Below, in pieces: positions 36,881 through 46,272 of a stretch of DNA of 64,000 nucleotides. The notes beneath the pieces were generated by a model that had not been told where the DNA came from, made no database searches, and worked only from the letters and a program-made list of their open reading frames with translations. Each line of letters begins with the position of its first letter. Within the stretch, counting starts at the first letter, position 1. The position numbers and the translations under genes were made by a program. The DNA is taken from positions 1,503,501 through 1,567,500 of the forward strand of contig NZ_CP029353.1 in NCBI RefSeq assembly GCF_003130795.1. The letters run 5' to 3'. The DNA is from Azospirillum thermophilum (GTDB lineage: Bacteria > Pseudomonadota > Alphaproteobacteria > Azospirillales > Azospirillaceae).

Positions 36881-39529
36881 TCAGCCGCCGAGCGCGCCGG
36901 TCATGGCGCGCAGCAGGTCGCGCATCGACTGCGGCCGGTCCTGCCAGCGCATGGCGAGGCCGGAGAGGATCACCTTCTCGAAGGCCGGCGTAATGCCGGC
37001 GCACAGCTCGCCCGGCCGGGGGACCCGGTCGTTCATGAAACGGGTGGTGGCATCGGGCGGCGTCTTGCCGGTCAATGACAGATAGGCGGTGGCGCACAGC
37101 GCATAGACGTCGGACCAGGGACCCTGCCTGCCCTCCTGGGAATACTGCTCCGGCGGCGCGAAGCCGGGCTTCAGGATCACGGTCAGCCCCGGCCCCTCCA
37201 TCGCCTGCCGGGCGGCGCCGAAGTCCAGCAGCTTCTTTTCGCCCGTATTGGTGACGAAGATGTTGTCCGGGCTGATGTCGCGGTGGATGAAGCCCTGCTC
37301 GTGGACGGCCTGCAGGGCCTTCATGATCGGCGTGAGGATGGCCAGCGTTCGCCGGACGTCGAGCCTGCCGCCCTGCTCCGCGATGACCTTCTTCATGGTG
37401 CGGCCGTCCAGCAGCTCCATCACCAGATAGGCGGTGCCGTTCTCCTCGAAGAAATCCTGGACGCCGACGATCTCCTTGATGTCGCGCAGCCGGGCGAGCA
37501 TGCGCGCCTCGTCGAGGAACTTGGTCAACCCGGCCTTGAAGCTGCGGGCGTGCTCGTCCGAGAAGGGGATGACGGCGCTGCCGCCGGGGGTGCGGGCGAT
37601 CAGGTTGGCCGGATAGAACTCCTTCACCGCGACCTTGACCTGCAGCCGCTCGTCCCAGCCGAGATAGGTCGCGCCGAATCCGCCCTGCCCCAGCACCCGG
37701 CCGGTCCTGTAGCGCCCCTGCAGGATGGAGCCCGGCGTCAGGTGGATGCCCGCACGGTTGTCGGACTGGAGCGGATAGCCGCAAGCGCGGCACGGCTCCT
37801 GCCCCACGCGCGCGGCGAAGCAGCAGGGGCACAGCGCGCCGCCGGCCACCGGCCTGGAAGGCGCCGGCGGCAGCGAGGGCGGGGACGCCGCCGCCGGGCG
37901 GCCCCGCGCAGCGGCCGGCGGCACGGCCGGCGGAGCGGTGACGGTGGCGATGCCGTCCCGTCCGGCAGGCAGCAAGGCCGGCTGCATGGTGGGCTGAAGG
38001 GGGGCGGACGGCTGCGGTGCGGCGGCCGGCGTCTGGCGCAGCTTGTCCAGGAGTTCGAAGAGGCGGCGCACCTCCGCCTGCGCCGTCTCGCCACCGGAGG
38101 ACGCCGACAGCTCCGCCTGGAACTGCGGCTGGCGCACGATCTCCATGATGTGCTGCCGCATCATCGGCAGCGCCCCCTCCTCCCGCACCAGCCCGGAACA
38201 GGCGAGTTCGGCAAGGCGGATGGTGCGGCGGCGCAGCGACGTCTCGATCTGGCGCAGCCGGGCGACCAGCAGGCCGCGCCGGGCATACTCGTCGACGATG
38301 AAGGCGAGCCGCCCGGCCAGCCGGGCCCTCAGCTCCGGCGGCAGGACGGAGCTGCGCACCGCCTCCACCGCAGCGGCCAGGGACCGCTCGACCAGCGCCA
38401 CGTCCGGCGTCTGGAGCACCATGTTCTCCACCAGCAGCTCGTTGCCGAGCGCCGCGTCCAGCGCATCGGCGATCTCGCCGAGATGGCGCTCGGCGGCGGG
38501 CGATGCAGCGACCGTCACGAGATAATGGATGCGGCAGATCAGGTCCGCCTGCCCCTCCGCGATGCCGATCAGGGAGCGGCGATAGGCGCTGGCGCCGCCC
38601 TGCTCCAGCCGGCGGGAATAACGGACGGTCAGGGCGTCGGCCATCGGCGGGCCGCCGACCAGCCCGGCGGGGGTCAGCAGGTGGCCGGTCAGGGTGCGCA
38701 GATACTCCGCCTCCTGGTCGAAGGCGCCGCGGCCGAGCGGCTGGGGAGCGCGGAGCTGCCGGCGGATGCGGTCGAGCACCATGGCACGGGCCTGCGGCAG
38801 GCGGTCCTGGCGGAACAGGGCGTTCAGCACGCCGAGCCTGCTGGGGCCGTTCGCCTCCATCGCCACCCGGCCGAACAGAAGCTCGCACAGCGACACCAGC
38901 ACGCCGCCCATCAGCAGGTTGGTCCCCAGCAGCTCCTGCGATGCGGCGGGCATGGCGAGCAGGTCGCCGATGGCGCCGTCCACCGCATCGGCAAGCCCCG
39001 GATCGCGGTCCCATTGCTGGAGTTCCAGCAGCCGGTCGAGCTTGCCGGTCCAGCTCCTGATCTCGGCGAGCTGGAGGCTGAGCGCCACCCGCAGGTCGTA
39101 GGCGCGGTCGCCGGTCGGCGACCTGCCGGGAGGGGCCGCCAGCACCGCGTCCAGCCCGCCGCGGCCGGCGAAGGCCACCTGGGCGGCGCGGGCCTTCACC
39201 CAGGTCTCGTCGATCGCGGCCTGCAAGGCGAGACGGCGGGTGCGCTGGTCCTGGCCGGGCTGCCGGGCCTGGACCGTCGCCACCTTCTGCGCGGCATTCT
39301 CCACGAGCTGCCCCTGCTCCATCAGCGTCTTCAGCAGCTTGGCGTGGTGGATCGCCTCGGTCGGCGTGATCAGCAGCGACTCGAGATACTGGCGCAGCAC
39401 GATGCCCAGCACCATGCGCCCCCGCGGCCCGTGGAACTCGGCAAGCGTGCCGCACGGCTCCGCCTCGTCGATCATGCCGACGCTGACGGAGACCGGAGCA
39501 ACCGGGCGGAGGGGCAAGGGCCTGGACAC
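36881..39529 (-). CDS. Hanks-type Ser/Thr protein kinase with internal zinc ribbon
   Basis: About 882 residues. The first ~500 form an all-helical region of unknown function, followed by a Pro/Ala linker, a zinc-ribbon-like motif (CPCCFAARVGQEPCRACGYP) and the kinase domain (~600-882). Kinase motifs: VLGQGGFGATYLG, VAVKEFYP, HRDISPDNIFV and DFGAAR. Serine replaces the usual lysine of HRDxKPxN, a variation seen in a subset of bacterial kinases. No membrane helix. The start is uncertain: GTG 39529 has AAGG five bases upstream; ATG 39475 and GTG 39568 are alternatives. No phosphatase or T6SS genes are adjacent, so targets are unknown. Divergent from the epimerase gene. Confidence 0.88.
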   Translation of the reverse strand: MSRPLPLRPVAPVSVSVGMIDEAEPCGTLAEFHGPRGRMVLGIVLRQYLESLLITPTEAIHHAKLLKTLMEQGQLVENAAQKVATVQARQPGQDQRTRRLALQAAIDETWVKARAAQVAFAGRGGLDAVLAAPPGRSPTGDRAYDLRVALSLQLAEIRSWTGKLDRLLELQQWDRDPGLADAVDGAIGDLLAMPAASQELLGTNLLMGGVLVSLCELLFGRVAMEANGPSRLGVLNALFRQDRLPQARAMVLDRIRRQLRAPQPLGRGAFDQEAEYLRTLTGHLLTPAGLVGGPPMADALTVRYSRRLEQGGASAYRRSLIGIAEGQADLICRIHYLVTVAASPAAERHLGEIADALDAALGNELLVENMVLQTPDVALVERSLAAAVEAVRSSVLPPELRARLAGRLAFIVDEYARRGLLVARLRQIETSLRRRTIRLAELACSGLVREEGALPMMRQHIMEIVRQPQFQAELSASSGGETAQAEVRRLFELLDKLRQTPAAAPQPSAPLQPTMQPALLPAGRDGIATVTAPPAVPPAAARGRPAAASPPSLPPAPSRPVAGGALCPCCFAARVGQEPCRACGYPLQSDNRAGIHLTPGSILQGRYRTGRVLGQGGFGATYLGWDERLQVKVAVKEFYPANLIARTPGGSAVIPFSDEHARSFKAGLTKFLDEARMLARLRDIKEIVGVQDFFEENGTAYLVMELLDGRTMKKVIAEQGGRLDVRRTLAILTPIMKALQAVHEQGFIHRDISPDNIFVTNTGEKKLLDFGAARQAMEGPGLTVILKPGFAPPEQYSQEGRQGPWSDVYALCATAYLSLTGKTPPDATTRFMNDRVPRPGELCAGITPAFEKVILSGLAMRWQDRPQSMRDLLRAMTGALGG

Positions 39530-39763
39530 GCTGACCTTATGCTGACGGGAACGGCAGGCTATACTCACCGCCGGTTGCGGGGCACCCGGCGGTCACCACG
39601 CAGTGTCGCCCGGCGAGGGTAAAGGCGCGGTATATGATTGGAACAATTTTCGTCAATTTCCTACATCCTGGGGCAAGCGAAAGGTCGCAGGGCCAACTGC
39701 TTCCCTTCCCCCGCCCAACTGTGAGATACCGCAATGCAGCAACCGCGGAGCGGAAAGGCCGTG

Positions 39764-40675
39764 ATGGATCGACAGGTTGAGCAGCGCGCCGACGACCTCG
39801 CAACCCTGCGGCACGGCGCCATCGCCTGCCTGCTGGCCCCGGACTGCGGCGGGTCGATCGCCCGCCTGACGGTGGAGGGGCCTCGCGGCCCGATCGACCT
39901 GCTGCGCCCCGCCAGCCCGGCGGCGCTCGCCGGGACCTTCGCGCCGGACATGGGCTGCTTTCCGCTGGTTCCCTTCTCCAACCGCATCGGCGGCGGGCGC
40001 TTCACCTTCCGCCAGCGGCGGGTCAGGCTGGAGACCGATCCCGGCTCGCCCCACCGGATCCACGGCCATGGCTGGCAGAATCCCTGGATGGTGGAGGGGC
40101 TGGACGGCCGCTCCGCCCGGCTGACCTACCGGCACGGGGCCGACGACTGGCCCTGGCGCTATGCCGCCGCCCAGGACATCTCGGTCGAGCGCGACGGCCT
40201 GACGGTGTCGATGGAGCTGGTGAACCTGTCGGACGAGCCGATGCCGGCCGGGATCGGGCTGCATCCCTATTTCCCGAAACCGCCGGGAACGGTGCTGACC
40301 GCCAATGTGGCGACCGTCTGGCGCAACGACGACACGCTGCTTCCCCTGGCGCGCGAGGCGGTGCCGGAGGCCTGGGACTTCCCCCGCGGCGTGCGGATGG
40401 ACGAGGTGGTCCTGGACAACGGCTTCACCGGCTGGGACGGGGTGGCGACGCTGGATCTGCCGGCGCTCGGCCACCGGCTGACGATCGCCGCCGACGGGCC
40501 GTTCGGCCACCTGATCGTCTATGCGCCGCGCGGCGAGTCCTATCTGTGCGTCGAGCCGGTCAGCCACATGACCGACGCGGTCAACCGCACCGAGGAGCCG
40601 GACGCCGGTCTGCGCGTCCTGGAACCGGGAGAGCGGCTGGCCGGTACGGTCCGGCTGCGCGTCTGCCCGCTCTGA
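39764..40675 (+). CDS. aldose 1-epimerase family protein
   Basis: About 303 residues. The family fold and active-site segments are visible: CFPLVPFSNRIGGGRFTF, PHRIHGHGWQNPWMVEGLDG and AGIGLHPYFPKPPGTVL (catalytic histidine regions), with CVEPVSHMTDAVN near the end. Catalyses sugar anomer interconversion; true substrate unknown. GGAAAGG precedes ATG 39764; the frame is open to 39734. Confidence 0.9.
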   Translation: MDRQVEQRADDLATLRHGAIACLLAPDCGGSIARLTVEGPRGPIDLLRPASPAALAGTFAPDMGCFPLVPFSNRIGGGRFTFRQRRVRLETDPGSPHRIHGHGWQNPWMVEGLDGRSARLTYRHGADDWPWRYAAAQDISVERDGLTVSMELVNLSDEPMPAGIGLHPYFPKPPGTVLTANVATVWRNDDTLLPLAREAVPEAWDFPRGVRMDEVVLDNGFTGWDGVATLDLPALGHRLTIAADGPFGHLIVYAPRGESYLCVEPVSHMTDAVNRTEEPDAGLRVLEPGERLAGTVRLRVCPL

Positions 40676-40691
40676 CGGCCTGTCCGATGCG

Positions 40692-41504
40692 TCACCGGCA
40701 GCGGACGTAGACCGCGCCCAGGGTGGTCGGCTGCTCCAGGCGCAGCAGAAGCCGGTCGACGCGCGGCGCCTCCGCCGCTTCGAGCGCGAGCGTCCCCCTG
40801 GCGCCGCCGTCCGACTCCAGCGGGACCGGCTGGGCGCCCTCGGCCGGCAGCGTCGCCGACAGGGTGGCGGGCAGCCTCGCCTCGACGGGAAGTCCGGGAA
40901 TGCGCGGATCGACGATGCTCACCGTCATCTCGCGCGACACCTCCAGGTAGGCGGTGCGGCAGTCGTCGATGGGCGAGCGGGTCTGCGGATCGGCCTTGGC
41001 CCAGCGACCGACGAAGGCGGCGGCGGTCACCGGCCGGGTCAGCGCCGCCGGGCGGGCCGGCAGCGGCGCCAGCGGACGGGCCGACGCCTCGCCGATGGTC
41101 ACCGGCAGGTCGGAGACCGGAGCGAGCCGCGCCTTGCGCTGCGCCTCGAGCGCGGCGGTGCGGTCGGCGAGCGAGCGCGCCAGGCAGTCGGCCCGCCCCT
41201 TCGCCTTCTTCGCGTCCTCCAGGTCGGCCGCGGTGACCGGGCAGGCGGCGTCGCGGCGCTGCCGCCACAGCGTCTGGGCGGCGGCCAGCGCCTCCCGCCC
41301 GGCGGCATCCGTCGTCTCGCCCAACGCGGCGGCGGCGGCCTCCAGGCGCTTGAGGGCATCGGTCAGGCCGGGCTCGCGGCAGATGAGCTGGTCGGCCGGC
41401 GTCGCGGCGCCGGAGCAGTCGGGAACCGGCGGAACCGCGGTCTCGGCAGCCGGAACGGAGCCGGCCAGCAGGCAGAGGCCCATCGCAACGAAGGCAGCGC
41501 GCAT
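40692..41504 (-). CDS. secreted LprI-like (DUF1311) protein
   Basis: 270 residues with a signal peptide (MRAAFVAMGLCLLAGSVPAA). The first ~100 mature residues have the four-cysteine DUF1311/LprI pattern: VPDCSGAATPADQLICREPG and RRDAACPVTAADLEDAKKAK with GRADCLARSLADR. LprI-like domains include a mycobacterial lysozyme inhibitor. The C-terminal half is beta-rich and not recognised. It follows the 316-residue unknown gene on the same strand with a 14-bp gap, so they likely share a transcript. Confidence 0.75.
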   Translation of the reverse strand: MRAAFVAMGLCLLAGSVPAAETAVPPVPDCSGAATPADQLICREPGLTDALKRLEAAAAALGETTDAAGREALAAAQTLWRQRRDAACPVTAADLEDAKKAKGRADCLARSLADRTAALEAQRKARLAPVSDLPVTIGEASARPLAPLPARPAALTRPVTAAAFVGRWAKADPQTRSPIDDCRTAYLEVSREMTVSIVDPRIPGLPVEARLPATLSATLPAEGAQPVPLESDGGARGTLALEAAEAPRVDRLLLRLEQPTTLGAVYVRCR

Positions 41505-41518
41505 ATCGGAAAAACCCT

Positions 41519-42469
41519 TCAGGCCGGAAACGCTTCCAGCACGCTCTTGATCTGGCGCTGGAAATCCTGGTCGCTGCGATAGCGCGTCAGGACCGACTTG
41601 TCACGCTGAACGAAGAAGACCATGTCGTCGCGCGTCGGCAGGGAGCGCGGCGATGGCTTCTCCAGCAACTCGCCGTTCCAGTCCACCCGTGCCATGAAGT
41701 AGACCGCGCGGGAGAAGTACATGAACAACTTGTTGTCCGACGCCAGTTTCTCCCGGCGCAGAAGCGCGTAGTAGTAATAGTTCCGGCCATGGAAATAGTG
41801 GTTGAAGATCGCCTGCAGGGCGGCGAAGCGCTCGTCGGGGCTGGTGATCTTCTTGAGCTGCTTTTCCATGCGATAGCCGTTGACGAAATACTCCCGCGCC
41901 TCGTGCTCGAAGGAGAAGGCGCTGCCCTTCATCATGGCCATCTGCTCGCCATAGCGCTTCAGGATGCGGCTCAGCAGCAGTTCCAGGAACCGGCGCTCCG
42001 GCCCCAGCGTGTCCGGAATGCGCGGCAGCATCTCGAAGACATGGCGCAGGTGGTAGGGGTGGCGCACCATGACGATCGGCACCGACAGGCCGCGCTTCGC
42101 CGGCGCCCTGCGCTCCGCCAGCAGGGTCACCGCCGGAGAGACGGAGGCCATGGTCGCCTGGATGGTGTCGTACAGCTTCCAGCGCAGCGAGGTCTCGGCG
42201 GATCTCGCCCCGATGTTGAAGCGCGCCAGCACGCGCTTGAGGCGGCTGCGCCAGTTCTCCTTCGGCAGCTTGTGGGTCGGCAGGTTGGGCACGACCAGCG
42301 GATTGCCCAGCACGTCGGCCGGCGGCGGCAGCGGCTTGAAGTTGAAGTACTTCCCCGTGACCACGCCGCGCTGGCCGCCCATCGGCGCACGATCCTGCGC
42401 CGAATCACCGCTCATCGAGGAAGCCGCCAGCGCCACCATCGCCCAGCCGTCACCCTGTCCCGCCGCCAT
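41519..42469 (-). CDS. conserved-looking protein of unknown function
   Basis: 316 residues at most; the first ~25 are low complexity and the start may be ATG 42415 (MSGDSAQDRAPMGGQRGVV). The body is rich in aromatic and basic residues: VPIVMVRHPYHLRHVFEMLP, FNHYFHGRNYYYYALLRREK and LFMYFSRAVYFMARVDWNGE. No signal peptide or membrane helices, and no family I recognise. Co-directional with the LprI-like gene just downstream; divergent from the large transglutaminase gene. Confidence 0.7.
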   Translation of the reverse strand: MAAGQGDGWAMVALAASSMSGDSAQDRAPMGGQRGVVTGKYFNFKPLPPPADVLGNPLVVPNLPTHKLPKENWRSRLKRVLARFNIGARSAETSLRWKLYDTIQATMASVSPAVTLLAERRAPAKRGLSVPIVMVRHPYHLRHVFEMLPRIPDTLGPERRFLELLLSRILKRYGEQMAMMKGSAFSFEHEAREYFVNGYRMEKQLKKITSPDERFAALQAIFNHYFHGRNYYYYALLRREKLASDNKLFMYFSRAVYFMARVDWNGELLEKPSPRSLPTRDDMVFFVQRDKSVLTRYRSDQDFQRQIKSVLEAFPA

Positions 42470-42710
42470 ACGCCGATGCCCGTCCGCCGCCTTCGGCAGG
42501 CGGGCGGCGAGGCCGTTAACCGTTATAGGCCTCTATGCCAAAGGAATAAAGGCGCTGTGGCAGAGTGCGCGCCGGCGCAGCTTTTTCGCAACCGCAAAAA
42601 AATCCCGATACTTCCCTGTCGGCATATGCGCTTCGGTGGTACGGTTGTGGAACCGGCGCCGGACAGGGGGTGCCGCGCATCGACGTCATCGGCCACAAGC
42701 GGGGTAATCA

Positions 42711-45700
42711 ATGGCGATCCACGTTGCGCTCAACCACAGGACCATCTACCGCTACGACCGGCCGGTGTCGCTCGGCCCCCAGATCGTCCGGCTGCGGCCG
42801 GCGCCGCACTGCCGGACACCGATCCTCAGCTATTCCCTGCGCGTGACGCCGAAGCTGCACTTCCTGAACTGGCAGCAGGATCCCCAGTCGAACTACCAGG
42901 CCCGCTTCGTCTTCCCCGAGAAGACGCGGGAATTCGTCGTGGAGGTCGACCTCGTCGCCGAGATCGCGGCGATCAACCCCTTCGACTTCTTCCTGGAGGA
43001 GAAGGCCACCCACTGCCCCTTCCCCTATGAGGAGTGGCTGGAGCGCGAGCTGCGCCCCTATCTGGAAACGGAGGAGCCGGGGCCGCTGCTGGCCGCCTAC
43101 CTGAAGACGATCCCGCGCGACCGCGTGCCGACGATCGACTTCCTGGTGGCGATCAACCAGCGCCTGCAGCAGGAGATCGGCTACGTCATCCGGCTGGAGC
43201 CGGGCATCCAGAGCTGCGAGGAGACGCTGGACAAGCGCACCGGCTCCTGCCGCGATTCGGCATGGCTGCTGGTGCAGATCCTGCGGCACATGGGACTGGC
43301 CGCGCGCTTCGTGTCCGGCTACCTGATCCAGCTCACCGCCGACCAGAAGGCGCTGGACGGCCCGTCGGGACCTGAGGCCGACTTCACCGACCTGCATGCC
43401 TGGACGGAGGTCTTCCTGCCCGGCGCCGGCTGGGTCGGGCTCGACCCCACCTCCGGCCTGCTGGCCGGCGAGGGGCACATCCCGCTGGCCTGCACGCCCG
43501 ACGCCTCCTCCGCCGCGCCCATCTCGGGGCTGGTGGACGAGTGCGAGGTGGAGTTCGGGCACGAGATGTCGGTGACCCGCATCTATGAGGCGCCCCGCGT
43601 CACCAAGCCCTACACGCCGCAGCAATGGTCGGAGATCGAGGCGCTTGGCCACCGCATCGACGAGGAACTGAAGGCCGGCGACGTCCGGCTGACCATGGGC
43701 GGCGAGCCGACCTTCGTCTCCATCGACGACATGGACGGGGCGGAGTGGAACACCGCCGCCCTCGGCCCCGCCAAGCGCAGGCTGGCAGCCGACCTCGTCC
43801 ACCGGCTGACGAACCGCTTCGCGCCCGGCGGCCTGCTGCATTTCGGCCAGGGCAAATGGTATCCCGGCGAATCGCTGCCGCGCTGGGCGATGACGGTCTA
43901 CTGGCGGCGCGACGGCGAGGCGATCTGGGCCAACCACGATTTGCTGGCCCGCGAGGACACCGACTACGGCCACACCGCCCAGGACGCCGGGCTGTTCCTG
44001 GTGACGCTGGCGAAGCGGCTGGGCATCGACCCGGCCCTGGTGCTGGCCGCCTATGAGGATCCCTGGCATTACCTGCGCAAGGAATCGCAGCTTCCCGTCA
44101 ACGTCGATCCGCTGAACAGCAGGCTGGAGGACAAGGAGGAGCGCGAGCGGCTGACCCGCGTCTTCACCCGCGGCCTGAACGAGCCGGTCGGCTTCGCCAT
44201 GCCGATCAACCGGCGGATGACCCAGCAGGGGCCGGTCTGGCTGTCGAGCAGCTGGCCGCTGCGGCAGGAGAAGCTGCTGCTGATCCCCGGCGACAGCCCG
44301 GTCGGCTACCGGCTGCCGCTGGGCTCGCTGCCCTGGGTGGCGCCGCAGGACTACCCCTTTGCCTGGGAGACCGATCCCTTCGAGGAACGCTCCCCCCTGC
44401 CCCCGCATCCGCTGCAGATGCACCGCCGGCCGCAGGCCGCCGCCGTCGAGGCCGACCGCGGCGTGCATCGCGACAAGCGCCTCGCCCAGCTCCAGCGCGC
44501 GATGGCGGAGGTGCGGACGGAGCTGCCGGAGGAGGGCAAGTCAGCCTGGTGGATCGTCCGCACCGCCCTGACCTGCGAGGCGCGCGACGGCCGGCTGCAT
44601 GTCTTCATGCCGCCGATGAACACGCTGGAGGACTATCTCGCCATGCTGGCGGAGATCGAGGCCACGGCGCTGGAACTCGACATGCCCGTGGTGATCGAGG
44701 GCTACCAGCCGCCGAAGGACCCGCGCCTCAACTCGCTGGCCGTCACCCCCGACCCCGGGGTGATCGAGGTGAACATCCATCCGTCCCATGGCTGGGACGA
44801 GCTGGTGCGCAACACCACCGGGCTCTATGAGGACGCGCGGCAGTCCCGGCTCGGCGCCGAGAAGTTCATGATCGACGGGCGCCACTGCGGCACCGGCGGC
44901 GGCAACCATGTGGTGATGGGCGGCGCCACCGCGGCGGACAGCCCGTTCCTGCGGCGGCCCGACCTGCTGCGCAGCCTGATCACCTACTGGCAGAACCACC
45001 CGTCGCTGTCCTACGCCTTCTCCGGCCTGTTCGTCGGACCGACCAGCCAGGCGCCGCGCGTCGACGAGGCGCGCGACGACCAGCTCTACGAGCTGGAGAT
45101 CGCCTTCAACCAGATCGACCGCGCGGCGGCCGGCGGCGACTGCCCGCCCTGGCTGGTCGACCGGGTGCTGCGCAACCTGCTGGTCGACGTGCAGGGCAAC
45201 ACCCACCGGGCGGAGTTCTGCATCGACAAGCTCTATTCGCCCGACAGCTCCAGCGGGCGGCTCGGTCTCGTCGAGTTCCGCGCCTTCGAGATGCCGCCGC
45301 ACGCCGAGATGAGCCTGACCCAGCAGCTCCTGATGCGGGCGCTGGTCGCGCGCTTCTGGAAGACGCCGTACAAGGGACGGCTGGTGCGCTGGGGCACGGA
45401 GCTGCACGACCGCTTCATGCTGCCCTTCTTCGTCGAGCAGGACCTCGCCGACGTGCTGGCGGAGCTGCGCGACCACGGTTATCCGCTGCAGGACAAGTGG
45501 TTCGCGCCGCACATGAACTTCCGCTTCCCGGTCTACGGGCATGTCCAGCAGCGCGGCATGACCATGGAGCTTCGCATGGCGCTGGAGCCCTGGCACGTGC
45601 TGGGCGAGGAACCGGGCGGCGGCGGCACCGTGCGCTATGTCGACAGCTCGGTGGAGCGGGTGCAGGTGCGCGTCACCGGGCTGACCGATGCCCGCTACGT

Positions 45701-46064
45701 CGTCACCTGCAACGGCCGGCGCGTGCCGCTGATCCCCACCGGGACGGAGGGCGAGTTCGTCGCCGGGGTGCGGTACCGGGCGTGGCAGCCGCCGTCCTGC
45801 CTGCACCCGACCATCCCCGTCCACACGCCGCTGGTCTTCGACATCCTCGACGGCTGGGCCGGGCGGTCGATCGGCGGCTGCACCTACCACGTCATGCATC
45901 CGGGCGGCCGGAACTACGAGACCTTCCCGGTCAACGCCAACGAGGCGGAGGGGCGGCGCCTTGCCCGCTTCTTCCCCTTCGGCCACACGCCGGGGCCGGT
46001 CGACATGCCGGCGGAGGAGCGCAACCCGCAGTTCCCGATGACGCTGGACCTGCGGCGGGGCTGA
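42711..46064 (+). CDS. transglutaminase-like protein fused to a DUF2126 putative amidoligase
   Basis: 1117 residues. N-terminal transglutaminase part (~1-290) with an N-terminal beta domain (ALNHRTIYRYDRPVSLGPQI) and catalytic Cys/His/Asp segments (KRTGSCRDSAWLLVQILRHM, DLHAWTEVFLPGAGWVGLDP). The remainder is DUF2126, classified as a putative amidoligase: RLTMGGEPTFVSIDDMDGAE, LHFGQGKWYPGESLPRWAMT, GRHCGTGGGNHVVMGG. The family almost always travels with the alpha-E/ATP-grasp and second transglutaminase genes found downstream. Comparative genomics has predicted such systems to synthesise or modify peptides through amide bonds; the substrate is unknown. No signal peptide, so cytosolic. Confidence 0.93.
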   Translation: MAIHVALNHRTIYRYDRPVSLGPQIVRLRPAPHCRTPILSYSLRVTPKLHFLNWQQDPQSNYQARFVFPEKTREFVVEVDLVAEIAAINPFDFFLEEKATHCPFPYEEWLERELRPYLETEEPGPLLAAYLKTIPRDRVPTIDFLVAINQRLQQEIGYVIRLEPGIQSCEETLDKRTGSCRDSAWLLVQILRHMGLAARFVSGYLIQLTADQKALDGPSGPEADFTDLHAWTEVFLPGAGWVGLDPTSGLLAGEGHIPLACTPDASSAAPISGLVDECEVEFGHEMSVTRIYEAPRVTKPYTPQQWSEIEALGHRIDEELKAGDVRLTMGGEPTFVSIDDMDGAEWNTAALGPAKRRLAADLVHRLTNRFAPGGLLHFGQGKWYPGESLPRWAMTVYWRRDGEAIWANHDLLAREDTDYGHTAQDAGLFLVTLAKRLGIDPALVLAAYEDPWHYLRKESQLPVNVDPLNSRLEDKEERERLTRVFTRGLNEPVGFAMPINRRMTQQGPVWLSSSWPLRQEKLLLIPGDSPVGYRLPLGSLPWVAPQDYPFAWETDPFEERSPLPPHPLQMHRRPQAAAVEADRGVHRDKRLAQLQRAMAEVRTELPEEGKSAWWIVRTALTCEARDGRLHVFMPPMNTLEDYLAMLAEIEATALELDMPVVIEGYQPPKDPRLNSLAVTPDPGVIEVNIHPSHGWDELVRNTTGLYEDARQSRLGAEKFMIDGRHCGTGGGNHVVMGGATAADSPFLRRPDLLRSLITYWQNHPSLSYAFSGLFVGPTSQAPRVDEARDDQLYELEIAFNQIDRAAAGGDCPPWLVDRVLRNLLVDVQGNTHRAEFCIDKLYSPDSSSGRLGLVEFRAFEMPPHAEMSLTQQLLMRALVARFWKTPYKGRLVRWGTELHDRFMLPFFVEQDLADVLAELRDHGYPLQDKWFAPHMNFRFPVYGHVQQRGMTMELRMALEPWHVLGEEPGGGGTVRYVDSSVERVQVRVTGLTDARYVVTCNGRRVPLIPTGTEGEFVAGVRYRAWQPPSCLHPTIPVHTPLVFDILDGWAGRSIGGCTYHVMHPGGRNYETFPVNANEAEGRRLARFFPFGHTPGPVDMPAEERNPQFPMTLDLRRG

Positions 46065-46272
46065 GTCGCGGCGGGCGGAGCGGCCGGATCCCCGCTCCGC
46101 CCCACCCGTGCCGGGCCTGGAGCGGGAACAGCACGGCACAACCCACACCTGTGCATGCTGGCGGGAGAAATCTTCCCGCCCTACGACAATTGGCCTACAG
46201 CTCTTTCGATTATCCCGGATACCTTTTCCCGCAATAGGGGAGCCACCCTATCCAGAAGGGGAATGGACCGGG

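Noticed and set aside
46160..46180. Inverted repeat GGCGGGA/TCCCGCC between the DUF2126 and RoxA-like genes as a terminator
   Set aside because: Short stem and no T-run on either strand.
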